From contig ML976992.1 in the NCBI GenBank assembly GCA_010015675.1, positions 126,730 to 190,729 of the forward strand: 64,000 bases of DNA, in the 5' to 3' direction. Shown here piece by piece: positions 44,692-55,472 of this stretch (the stretch's first letter is position 1; the number at the start of each line of letters is the position of its first letter). The DNA comes from Byssothecium circinans (taxonomy: Eukaryota; Ascomycota; Dothideomycetes; Pleosporales; Massarinaceae). Under the pieces are notes generated by a model. That model did no database searches, had not been told where the DNA came from, and saw nothing but the letters and a program-made list of their open reading frames with translations. A program made the translations under genes and the position numbers.

Positions 44692-45993
44692 CTAAAGTGA
44701 GTGCGGCCTCGCAGGCATAAATATCTGTTTCACTTTTTTCTCAAGGCGTCGCTTCTCCGGCCGACAGTCCTCAATTTTGTGCTTCTTCCATTCGTGCTTC
44801 CTGCGCGCATCTGGCCGTTTATACTCGATGTCACACAAGCGACATGTCCTGTCGGCTTTGTCGGTCGCGCTAGCCACTATGTGAGTGTTCTTAAAATGGC
44901 GATTTCGATTGCCCTTTCGATAAGGCCCCTTGAAGACCGCGTCGCATCTTCCACAGGGCAATAAGTGTGACTTGAGGCAGCCATCTCCTGAGAAAGAGCG
45001 CTTCGTCTTTTTGTCCCTGGTCGTCTTGTGAGGCACAACTGGGTTGGCCTGCACTCCATGATTGGTGGCTACCAAAGATGGAGCCGCATTTCCATCGTAA
45101 TAAGGCGGCACTGGTTCGTCGAAGGGGCTCTCTTCAAAAAGCGCCATGGATTCATGGCTGTCGTAAGAGCGGCGCATCTCTGAATGTGCCCCGTGTCGGC
45201 GCTCCCACAGAGACGTATGCTCGGTAGTATGAAGAGGTTGAGCAGGGTTGTAGTAATTGGTAGAAGTATGTGCAGTGGCCATTATGCCTGAATCAGGGAA
45301 ATATTGTGAGGCAAATGAAGATGAAGGCGTCTCAAAGCCAAAGTGCTGAAGGTCCGATGTACGAAACGGTACCTTGGGCGTTGAAGGCATCGGAGGGATG
45401 GGAATCGATGCACCAAAGTCAGTCCCTTGCGAGGATGAACTTTGTTGACTGGACAGAGGCGACATGGCGAAGTTGATTCCATCCTTGGGCTGATGACACT
45501 CGTACGGCGGTGACACGGGGTAGGAAGGGAAGGAGTTGAACCCCGAGGCTTGATGATAATGCTGTCTGTCATAGTGCCAGGATCTGCCTTCGTAAATAGG
45601 GGTGACGGGTGAAACGGTCGACGAACTTGAAGTTGAAGTAGGTGTTAGGGTCGGTTGTACAGTTGCAACGAGAGTGGAATTGTCCATCATCGACCGGTAT
45701 TGAGGAGCGGTCTGGCTCTCGACAGTTGAGGATGCTGACGTTTGAACCCTTGGTGGCACGGGGACACGCTTCGGCATCTGGGTCGATGGATATGTCTGAT
45801 ACGGGGGGTAAGAAACACCTCCAGATAATCGAGGTTGGTCTTGTTGCTGCGCACTGAAGAATTCTGAATGCTGCTGAACCGTACCTGGCAGCTCCCAAAC
45901 GGGGTGGTCGAGGGTCTCTGCCAACTCCGGCAGAGGCACAGGCAGTTCCGGCATATATTGCTGAGTAATTGTTTCGTAGGGCTGATGTGACAT
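44692..45993 (-). CDS. C2H2 zinc-finger protein with long disordered N-terminus (copy B)
   Basis: 433 residues from the ATG at 45993. The frame stays open to about 46416, and a GTACGG...GCTAAC...TATGCAG stretch near 46260-46330 looks like an intron, so an upstream exon or 5' untranslated intron is likely. The N-terminus is Gln/Pro/Ser/Tyr-rich. The C-terminus has a wide first finger, C-X2-C-X15-H-X4-H (CGRCDAVFKGPYRKGNRNRH), then C-X2-C-X12-H-X4-H (CRLCDIEYKRPDARRKH). A basic tail follows (RPEKRRLEKKVKQIF). Spacing and the YRKGN..RH and DAR.KH residues match the gene at 37420. Probably a sequence-specific nuclear factor; target unknown. Confidence 0.75.
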   Translation of the reverse strand: MSHQPYETITQQYMPELPVPLPELAETLDHPVWELPGTVQQHSEFFSAQQQDQPRLSGGVSYPPYQTYPSTQMPKRVPVPPRVQTSASSTVESQTAPQYRSMMDNSTLVATVQPTLTPTSTSSSSTVSPVTPIYEGRSWHYDRQHYHQASGFNSFPSYPVSPPYECHQPKDGINFAMSPLSSQQSSSSQGTDFGASIPIPPMPSTPKVPFRTSDLQHFGFETPSSSFASQYFPDSGIMATAHTSTNYYNPAQPLHTTEHTSLWERRHGAHSEMRRSYDSHESMALFEESPFDEPVPPYYDGNAAPSLVATNHGVQANPVVPHKTTRDKKTKRSFSGDGCLKSHLLPCGRCDAVFKGPYRKGNRNRHFKNTHIVASATDKADRTCRLCDIEYKRPDARRKHEWKKHKIEDCRPEKRRLEKKVKQIFMPARPHSL

Positions 45994-48900
45994 TTGTGTG
46001 CCGGATTTAGTTGGAGAGAAGTGGACGAAGAACCTTCCGATCGTCCTGCGAAAGCTCCGCGCGCGTGAAGGCTTATTATGATTAGGTGATTTGCAGCAGC
46101 TCGCAGAGACTGGCGTGTACGAATTCGAAGGACGGTGTGGCTTCCCGGCAGAGCCGGCTGGAAAGTAGGGTGGTGTATACGGAGGCAGAGAGTGCTCGTA
46201 GGTGTCAGACTGTTGAGCACGTCTGGCACAATTGGCAGTCTTCTTTTGTCTAGAGCATGAGAGTCTGCATAGCGTTAGCGGAAGAGTCCGTGCATAGGAA
46301 AGGCAGAGAATGGTCCGTACTAACTGGAGAGACCAAGTCCGGCTTTCAATGAGCAAAAACATCTTGCCCGCGGGGTATCCAGCCCAAGATTTATGAGGAG
46401 AGAACGCAGCACGCATGGAGGACTTTATCCTGCTCTAGCCCTCATGGACACAACCGGATGCTGGCGCTGGATTTGGACGTTACAGTCCCGCTGGACCAAG
46501 TCCTCCGACAATGGAGGGGCGGTGGAGGAATGTGTGAATGCACCCTCTAACCAAGGAGCAGTGTGACCCGATGTCAAGGATGTCATTCAACAGAAAACCA
46601 ACCAGTATGCGAGTGGACATGCCAACAGCATGCCGATACCAGCTAGATATCTGATGTAGCAGGGATATCCGGTCGCCTAGAAAAGGGCGGAGGGCGACGA
46701 TCATGGCACGACATCATCTTCGACGATAGTCCGCTCGGCACGGGTACTGGGAGGATAGGCACTGGTGCAGTCGGTGGCATTGCGACATCTGGTTGGGTGG
46801 CAAAGAGTTGGGTAGTATATTATCGTCTGAGGAATAAGTCAGCGGTGCAATGAGAGCAGAGCAGGACTCATGGCGTACCCGTAGGGCTTGTTGCTGGGCC
46901 CCAAGCGACGCGCAATCACATGTCTAAGTCGGAAAGGTGATTTGAGCAGGCAACGTGGAGGCGTTCACCGGTATCAGCCAAGACTTGATTTAATAAACGA
47001 ATGTTTCTGCGGGGTGACTCGATCGGGATGACGGCGTGAAGAGTTACATCCATACTGAAAATGAAGCGTGCATCCGTCGTCCAATTCATGTTGCGGCGGT
47101 AAGAGGTCTGCAGTTGCTGCAAGTGCGGCAAGCTCTGAGTTCTCCGAGTCGAGTTGCTGACAAAGCCGTGGGGTAGAAGGAATGGCGTATCGCGATCGCG
47201 TCTTCCACATGTATTGAACATCTGCTGACCGGTTTTCGAAGGTGGTAGAAAATGCAATTGGAGCGTTGAAATTGCAGTGAAAATTAGAGGACGCAGAAGA
47301 TTTGAACTTCGCGCAACCCTTTTTTCCATCAAAGATGGTTTTGAAGGCAGACACTTCATATATTCTCTCTTGGAGGCGCAGCAGCTGATTCTTGACCTAT
47401 ATGGAATCGGCCCCCAGTCTTCATCCTGGTAGCGCAACTGACAAGGCAGACTCCAACGTAGTCAACCGGATGTCGAGCGTGGCTATGCTCAATTTCGTCC
47501 ATTCATAACCAACGGGTTCACCTACAGCCGTGACGATAAGACACCAAACTTGTTTGTATCAGACAAACATGCTATTGATGCACAGCGCTGTCTACACCCG
47601 TGATGACTGGGCTGGGTTGAAGCTTGGCGGTAACTCGCAATGTGAGCCTCAGCCGTAGCGTGAACTCAAAATTGACTGTGCTGGTTCCCTAAAGCTTGGT
47701 GTGCTACGGTAAAATCCACTGTGCGTTATTTGCGGGAGCGATATAGGTAGCCTCACTTCAACCGAATGTTAGGTTGTTACCAATGGCAAAGGCGATATGA
47801 TCGGATGAGATGATTGTTGGACCGGAGTACACCGCTTAGGGAAAACGGTATGATTGCCTTGTCAGTCTGTGTTTCGTGGCATGGTATGGCCTGCACTCGA
47901 GGCACAAGTCTCAGCGTCCCATAGGCCTGAGCTGGATACGATGGAGGAGGCTATGGTGGAAACTGCTCTGATACAAGAGCCTATTCCTCCAGGACTTAGA
48001 ATCGCAATCAGTACTATGGCAGTGATCGACATCCAACATTTCAAACCTTACCTTCCGTCCGATGTGTTGTCGCCTTGTGTGCGGCCTCATCTAGGCCTGC
48101 TTATCATCGCCTGAAATTGGCGCCCGGTTGCCTTCTCTGCAGCCTCACGTTATTGACGCCTTCATAATCAATCTCAGACACCCCGTGATGAGGCTCCAAT
48201 TCGCAAATACTGCCGTTTTGGAAGTAGGAGACACGGCGAAGCGTCGAGGCCCAAGGCCAGACGTCTGGTTTAGCTTGGCGCACAGACCATGGTGCCCCCG
48301 CTTTTGCCGTGGTTCGTCTTGCCGGCCCGCTTCCTTAACCGTCCCGATGGGCCTCGCCTCCATCTTAATTTCATCATCTGGCAACCGTTTGTAGACTGGT
48401 GCTCCCTTCAATGCTCAGGGCTTCGTCGTTTGCGAAGTTTGCGAAGTTTTCAAAGCTTGTGGTAGAGATTTCCCTTTTCACTTCTCCCCATATCGGACTT
48501 CCCTGTCAAGACACCAAGCGAGTCCTTCTCACCGATTTGATGCAATGTCTCGGGTCCATCCGATTGAACCATGACTTCGACTTCGACTTCGGGCCGATAT
48601 CCATGTACATATCACGCCCACAAATCCAGGATGGCGCCTGTCAAAGTGCACGTTTGACAGATGGCCAAAGGCCCGACTACCATATTCCAAAACGAGGCGG
48701 TGAACGCAAAAAGCAAATCAACCTGCATGCCAACATCTGCAGGTGAACTATTGCTCCTACACTGTGACACGCATCGATTGGCCTTGCACCCCAGACCCTG
48801 CGGGTGTCGGCTAGTACAGCACACAGCACCAACGAATCAGACGGGCGAGAAGCAGCAGAGCCGCAAAAAAAGTCTGCGCCCAGTACAGCTCATTGGAACG

Positions 48901-49566
48901 AATCACTCGACCTCGAATAATCATTTTATCAAGAGGCCGCTTGCAGGCCGTTTCAGCCGGACCGACGCCGACCCACTGATAATTAGATATTCGTATAGAT
49001 GTTTGTTTGGGTCTAAGAATAGGTTGAGGGTTTTTTATTGCGCAGATTCGCAAGATGGGGAAGAGAGAAAAGATCGACATCTGAAGCTTCGTCATGGCGA
49101 GTCCTCCGGGAACTCGAACATCACGAACACCCCCTGTTCGTCCGAAGCAGACTGACACGTCAGACTTTCCGGTGAGCAATTGAGCCGCATTTTTCATAGT
49201 CTACAGTACATCCGCACGTTTCAATCATGGAATTCACCGAGGGATTGATAATTTGAGGATTTGAACATATGTTTCTGCGTATACATACATGCGAGTATCA
49301 TAGGTAAGTACACATGGTCTATCCCAGCCTCAGCCTCGGCGATTGTCAGTCTATCGGCATTTTCGACCGTCCCTTGTAGAGCTGGCCGATTGCCCTCAGC
49401 CTTGAGGTCGCCACGGGAAACGATTACCTGCGAAGAAAACGTCAAAGCGATCAACGCCTGACTCCGTCATATAATGCTGATGCCTAGGCTCCTAGCCTTT
49501 CCCTAAACGCCCTACAATGCCATACATATAAGTCGCGTTCCTCCCCATAAACCTTTCCCAAACGAT
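45994..49566. other. gene-poor stretch with possible eroded gene
   Basis: No supported gene in 3.6 kb. At 46916-47437 on the minus strand two frames each look partly protein-like (described under findings), which may be an old, broken gene. The rest holds only short frames. Confidence 0.45.
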
Positions 49567-50234
49567 TCAACAACCATCACTCCTTCGATGCCCGTCGTCG
49601 CTCTGACTCGTCCTTACGTACCCAACGTTATCCCACGCGCTGTCACGCTGTTGCGTGCCCCTCCATATTGCTATGTTGGTCGTTGGTGTGCGCCTCGCGT
49701 TGTATTGATCCAGCTGCGAGGAGGTAAGTTGAGGCCTTGCATTTTCCCTGGCACCATCTCGAGAAGACTGAGGCTGGTACGTGTGTTGAGGTGATCGTTG
49801 GGTTATGGACGCGTGGCTGAGCCGGGCGCGAGTGCTTGAGTCAGGAGCCATCGGGGAACGATTGAGCGTAGGGTGCTCAATCACTGCTCGGTAGGCTTCA
49901 GAATTATCTTCTACCCGGTATCGGGGTACTTCATGCCACTGTTGTTGCGCATAATCATGTTGGTATTGATGGTGAGGGCTTGAGCCATACGAGTCACCGT
50001 TTGACTGCGTGCTCTGGTGTCGAGAGGAGCTGTATTGGTTGGATGTGTATTCATTAGATGTGTATTCGTCTCCTGACTGCTATATGTTAGTATAGCTCGG
50101 AATAGACACTGATAAGGGAAGCGTACTGAGTCACCTTCGTGTCCTGATCTCGAGGAACGAGGTTGTTCTTGCCTTGGAGCCGTGCGGCTTTCGCCGCTAT
50201 GGTTGGGATGGCGTGGATCATTCCGTCGCTGCAT
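49567..50234 (-). CDS. small Ser/Gln/Tyr-rich orphan protein, 5' end unresolved
   Basis: Two exons, 50234-50127 and 50079-49567, joined at phase 0 across a 47-nt GTACGC...ATATAG intron, give 206 residues. I do not recognise the family. The product is polar and low in hydrophobic residues. It begins MQRRNDPRHPNHSGESRTAP, then has a YTSNEYTSNQYSSS repeat and many Gln, His and Arg, so it is probably disordered. The same frame is open upstream of the chosen ATG to about 50400 with similar composition (PSSYSPNLRFVTSDKHH), so a further 5' exon probably exists. Intron quality and frame continuity are the main support. Confidence 0.45.
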
Positions 50235-52326
50235 TTTTTCACTGATTTCTGCGGCAGCTGACACTGTCGCTGAAGTATGGTGCTTATCGGAGGTAACAAA
50301 GCGGAGGTTCGGAGAGTAAGACGAAGGTCGCAATAGCAAAGAACTTGACGTCGCAGGTTCGAATGTAGTATTATATCTTCCACGGCGCCTCGCATAGCAG
50401 CCTCAGGCAGAAGTATTCCAGGGGGACTGCGCATGTGAGTTTTAACGTAGCCCTGAGGACGATGTCGGAAAGTCGGGAACAATACAACTCTCAATCGTCG
50501 AGCGACCCGACCGGTCGTTAGGCAACCGACAACCTCAAACAATGCGCAATACCAGAGTGACGATAGTCGCCCCGTCGATCCTCTCCCTCTCTGATCTACT
50601 TATTGCCATGTGGCCACCCTGTTCGTTCTAACCAGTAATGCGCCATGACTCAACGCCTTCTCCCTGCCCTGCAGGAACGACGACAGTCATAACGTGATTC
50701 TCCTCGAGGATTGGCCGGCATGGACTTGGATTGCGTTATTGAGCACGGGCACATGGTAGTGCGGAGTTCTGGGGCGAGAGCAAAAGTGGCGAATGTCGTG
50801 TGTGCATGGTGTAGATGAGTGAAACAGCTCAAGCAGCGGGGCCATGCCATCGGTGATGATGCGGAAGACGCCGTGACGTGGAGTGGGGGAGACGGGCAGC
50901 GCGCTGGGGTGGCGACTATACATACAGACCAGGGTACACATGCGTATGTGGACGAATTGTACGTTGTCGATGTGGTGGGAGAGGCGTGGAGTCATTGCGT
51001 TTAGGTCATTCTTTCACCCAGCTATCTCTTCATTGGCTGCAGCCAGCAAACCGGTGAAGGACCTCGAAAACTATGAGTGTCGGCCAGGTTCGCCACCAAT
51101 GAATTTCATATCTTCAACGCGTTTTACAAACCAAGATAGACGCCATGATTAATGAGCGACCGTTTCATGGCTCAATAATGAGGATAAGATGTTCGGATAA
51201 GGAAAGTCATGCAGCTAAAAGGACCATCCAAAATTGGCAAATGGTTTAACAACTGTGAAGCGCTCCTTACCCACGTCGACCGATACGAGAATTCGCATAA
51301 ATAGACTGCGATGGTGCCCTCTGGCAGTAGTAGACTTTGGGGCAATGGGGCTGACTGAAAGCTGATTTGTAAAGGTTACCAAGGTAGATGCAACGCGTAG
51401 AAGTTTACCTACAGAGTCATACTCCACCGTTTCGTTATTTCTCGAGGGTCGATTTTCCGCGGAAGAGTGCTGTAGGGCTGCATACCCAACCAAAATGGCG
51501 TTGGCTTTCCACGTGGTGTCTCAGCCCAAGACATGCAGACAACCGGAGCGAAACGAGCAAGGGGCTGGCTAGAATCGATGGAGGATGATCAAGGTTCTCA
51601 CTCACCGCATGTTGATATTTGAACCGTTCTGTTGGTAACATTTTCTCGTATTGAATCGTGTCCCATTTTAGCTTACTGCGTTGGCATATGCCGAATGTGC
51701 ATCATTGCAGCCCTTGCTTGAAGGAGTAAGGCTCGAAAAAAGCTCATGCTAAGTATTAGTGAGAACCATGGAACGTTTAGTTCGTCCAATGATCCATCAC
51801 CACATCTCAGCGTGAACATTTGAAACTACTCACGCATCAACATATCGTTGCGGTTCCTTTTATTGCAATGATTAAATTTTGCGGTCCGCAGATTCACTTT
51901 GGTTGTCGAGAATTACATGTAACAAAATGCCACTGGAGAGTGTCCTAAACAAATTTGCAGAGGGGCCACAGCGGTAGTCTGTGAATGCAACCTTGGTTGA
52001 GCCATTCAATCGGATGTGACCTATAGGAACATTGTACCATGTCATCCCTTCAATAAGAAGCCGCTGAGTTCTCCTCCGCGCGTTGGCAATTGTTATCAAA
52101 GACGACTTGTGTGGAGTCCATTCGCAATACATGGTCTAATGTCGTCCCAACATTTGGAAGATTGAGAATTCCCAATTATTTAAAGAATCTAGTCTCCCCG
52201 TACATAACCTCTTGGTCCTTACAGACACCGCAACGCTACAAGGTAGGAACAAAATCCCCTCATACCTTGTGTATATCACAACAATGAAAGAATAGGATAA
52301 AGCATACTTTCCGCCTGCGTTCCAAA
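50235..52326. other. gene-poor stretch, no supported gene
   Basis: Beyond the possible extra 5' sequence of the orphan gene, I see only short frames. No repeat or RNA gene was recognised. Confidence 0.5.
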
Positions 52327-53201
52327 ATGCCAATTTATCTTTCCTCTAACGAAGAAGTTCCGCCTCCGTACTCGGTCTCGTCTCCAGCCCTGGCACCGGC
52401 AAACGATATTCCACCTCGCCGGCACCGGCGCCCGCCCGTTTCAGCACCACCGCGCAGTCCACTAGCGCAGTTGCAAAGATATCTTATCGAGATCGTCACA
52501 TATACGCTCGATGCCGACTTTGGGTTAGTTCGCCAGGCTCTCGGACAAGACGAGCCCGCTACAGACACCGGCAGCAGTCAAGAAGAGGAGGTTGACTCTA
52601 TCCTAGCCGACGACGAGAAGAAGGAACTCTTCCGGCTCGCAACTATCATTCTCGATCTCTACCACAAGTACAAAACCAACCGATGGAACCTGACATTGGA
52701 CTGCGATCGAGCGGCGATACTCGCCGCCATCGTAAAGCCTGCCAAGTCCATGTATATCAACGAGGACTACATTTTGGACATGATTTCCACATACGCCGAG
52801 TACGTTATAGAGATTTGCCCTTTCTTCGCCTTGTGGATGCAACGCGCTAACCTGATTTTCCATGGTGCTTAGGCATCGATGCGATCCACTGAGACGAGAG
52901 TGTACCATGTTGTCACGATACACCTCGCTATCTAGACGGAAATCATTTTTGGCGCTTTCTCATCGAAGATGCTGATCGAACCTCAGAGAAAATAGAAGGG
53001 ACGCTACAGGCGCATGCGCGGATGATATACATTATGTGTCCGAACGAGAGCGTTCGACTCGTCTTGGGACATGCACTTGCAGATGCTCAAGAAAAGATGG
53101 GTGTGAAAGATCTCGAGGCTGGAAGTGATGAGCGGTGGCTTTTGAAGTCACCTCGTAGAGACGGGCTTTGGAAAATGTATCATACCTTGGATCGGTATTG
53201 A
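52327..53201 (+). CDS. hypothetical acidic protein, two exons (267 aa)
   Basis: Exons 52327-52864 and 52936-53201 join at phase 1 across a 71-nt GTGCTT...TATCTAG intron. I do not recognise the family. The N-terminus has a PPPY motif (EEVPPPYSVSS), a possible WW-domain ligand, then a Pro/Arg-rich stretch. The rest is predicted helical and acidic: QLQRYLIEIVTYTLDADFGLVRQAL, KKELFRLATIILDLYHKYK, DCDRAAILAAIVKPAKS, and in exon 2 RFLIEDADRTSEKIEGTLQAH and RLVLGHALADAQEKMG. It ends ERWLLKSPRRDGLWKMYHTLDRY. The second exon reads as clean coding sequence in one frame, which is why I extended the gene past the first in-frame stop. The donor is GTGC, not the usual GTAA/GTAT, so the junction is moderately certain. 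Confidence 0.6.
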
Positions 53202-54267
53202 TGGTGGGATGCCCGATGAAAGCACGATAGCCTTGAAAGCGGGAAAAGTGCTTAAACGTTGTAACTATCTATGTGTAGCTACATGATACTATCTAATCTT
53301 ACCATGAAGTAAGGTACATGCGAGAGAGGGTTGCCACTATTAAAGCAGCCCTAAAACCGTACGAGCAACGTAGAGCTAGACTCTATGGGAGGTGATCCTG
53401 CAACACAGGATGGCTTGGCATATCGAACCGTGAGGAGATGCACGTGGGATGGTAGCTGTGCAATAGTACCAGTCTTCCGAGAACGTCGGTATCGGGAAAA
53501 TCGTCGCTTCGTATTGACGGAAGAAGAGCGTAAAGTGTCTGTTCCGACAAGCTTCCGAGAACAGGTGGGTTCAAAAGGTGAGGTTAAAGCCTTCGATCAC
53601 CAGTCGTCCAGAAGCGCCAAAGATGTGACCCGTTTTCGATGGCATGGTGGATTGTTGGGCTTTGCAATGATTGTACATAGCTCACGACTACCTGCAGTTT
53701 ATTCCATAGTACCCCTTGTTCAAGTTAAGGAGATGGCTTGGACTCGACTTTGTTGAAAGGAGAGATCGGCGTGGTGTTGACGTCTGTCCGGAGTTGCGGC
53801 TGTCGAATGCTCAAGCTTAAGAGATGGCGTGGGCTCGATGTTGCTGAAGCGAAAGAGTAGTCTGAATAATCGATGGAGGATTTCGGCTTGGTGTTGACGT
53901 CCGTCAGGAGTTGATGCTACCCATTGCTCAAGCTCAAGAGATAGCTTGGACTCGACCTTGTTGAAGAGAAAGCGATGTCTGAGCGATCAACAGAGGGATT
54001 TGTCTTGGTGTTGACGTCTGAGGGACCATTCTTCATAGCGAGAAGAGGCTAGCTTGAGTCGAACGTCGGTAAAGCGGTTGCCGAGGAGCGGATGAACGAC
54101 AAGAGGGCCGTGCTCGCTTTTCGATGTCGGAACAGTGTGGCTAAGAATAACCCCGTTCGCACCACCCCATACCCAGGAGTAAGGGGTGGCCCCAGGCCCA
54201 TATATGGCCCATAAACATGTCCCATAAATATGTTATGAATAAGACGTCCTGGATAAGAAATACTCAT
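53202..54267. other. intergenic with tandem-repeat tract
   Basis: No supported gene. A 123-codon plus-strand frame at 53385-53756 runs into the repeat and is probably chance. The repeat is listed separately. Confidence 0.5.
53721..54031. repeat. three-copy diverged tandem repeat
   Basis: Units begin near 53721, 53812 and 53939. Each begins CAAG followed by a variant of CTCAAGAGATGGCTTGG, has a variant of ACTCGACTTTGTTGAAG, and later the shared block TGGTGTTGACGTC. The first unit is about 36 bp shorter than the second. Confidence 0.7.
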
Positions 54268-55069
54268 CTACCTTTCAAAAACCCCCAGCTCCAAGCCCCC
54301 CAGGGCTCCCTTCCTCCTCTCCTCCCTCCTCTTCTCCTTCTCCACCACCTCCTCCATCTTCTCCCCCATCAGCCTGAGGGCAACCCCCCGCCGCTCATCC
54401 TTCTTCTTTTCCTTCTCCATCTTCTCCTCCTCCTCCTTCTTCTTCTTATCATCCTTCTTCTTCTCCTTCTTCTCCTTCTTCTCCTTCTTCTCCTTCTTCT
54501 CCTTCTTCTCCTTCTTCTCCTTCTTCTNNNNNNNNNNCTTCTTCTCCTTCTTCTCCTTCTTCTCCTTCTTCTCCTTCTTCTCCTTCTTCTCCTTCTTCTC
54601 CTTCTTCTTCTTCGCCCAGGGCGTAAACGCCCAAAGCGTCGGCGTGTAAACGAAGAGCAGGGTCAAAGCGAAGCTCGCAAAGGCACCGTACCACGCACTG
54701 TAGTGCGTTTGTTGTTGCACGGGCTCGATCTACAACAACAATGATAATTAGCAGTGAAAACAATTACTGGCAAAAGTGCCACAACTAGACAAAACCCCAG
54801 GACTACAAGGAGAGGAAATGTGAAGTTAAGAAAATGTGGCATCAACGACGGTCCATAAAAGAGGGAAAAGGAGGCTGGCTTGCTGTGCTGTAACAAGAGG
54901 ATTTGTATGCATGCAGTGAAGGAGGAACGCGTGAAGAAGAGGGGTAACTTACCATCTTGAAAAGTGGATGAGTTGAAGAAGAAGGGTTTCGACCAGCGGA
55001 AACCTTACGGTTCTGCCATGCTGCATCGGCAGGTACATCGCAGTACAACTGCTCATCTTCCATCGTCAT
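54268..55069 (-). CDS. single-pass membrane protein with microsatellite-encoded Lys/Glu tail
   Basis: Exons 55069-54953 and 54729-54268 join at phase 0 across a 223-nt intron. The N-terminus (MTMEDEQLYCDVPADAAWQN, then GRNPSSSTHPLFKM) is followed across the splice by IEPVQQQTHYSAWYGAFASFALT. One hydrophobic helix follows (AFASFALTLLFVYTPTLWAFTPWA). The rest is almost only Lys and Glu, first pure KKE repeats, then a mixed KDERRG and EKMEEVVEKEKRREERR helix. The repeat DNA carries 10 Ns, so length and frame there are assumed. I do not recognise the family. The topology suggests a small organellar or ER membrane protein with a charged soluble tail. A second ATG in frame at 55063 is an alternative start. 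Confidence 0.6.
54443..54613. repeat. 9-bp microsatellite (CTTCTTCTC)n with assembly gap
   Basis: A near-perfect run of the unit CTTCTTCTC on the plus strand, which reads as Lys-Lys-Glu on the minus strand. It is interrupted by 10 Ns at 54528-54537. The flanking units are in step if the gap is 10 bases (one unit plus one base). Confidence 0.9.
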
Positions 55070-55472
55070 GCTGCATTATTGGGAAGTGGTGGCTTCCTGT
55101 TCAAAGCGCTTGCGGCAGCCGCAATCTAGGTGTTCTGCTGTCATTCATTTCGGGAAGCGAAAAGGAGCAAACATGGTAAGTGATACCTGAGAAATTCTTT
55201 TAGTTAACATGACAACTGTGATAAGTAACCAGTATCCATACACGTGGTGTTTATTCTGTTGAGTAGGCTTGCTGTTCCTCCCTCTCGCTGTAGTCAATGC
55301 TCGGGAAATGGACTTGGTAAAACACTTTGTATAACTATTCAAGGTAGAGACAGCATCCAACACTTTGCTTAACAGCTAGGCTCCTGTCGTGGTGTCGATT
55401 CCCGAGATGACCTTCCCGCGAGAGCCCTCAGCACATCCTAACATCGTTGTTCCCCAGTGATGAACTTCAACT
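55070..55472. other. intergenic, nothing recognised
   Basis: Between the membrane-protein gene start and the SDR gene end. Short frames only. Confidence 0.55.

Noticed and set aside
50355..50370. GGTTCGAA-like T-loop suggesting a tRNA
   Set aside because: No matching acceptor stem or D and anticodon arms around it on either strand.
53385..53756. 123-codon plus-strand frame
   Set aside because: It runs into the tandem-repeat tract and shows no family resemblance.
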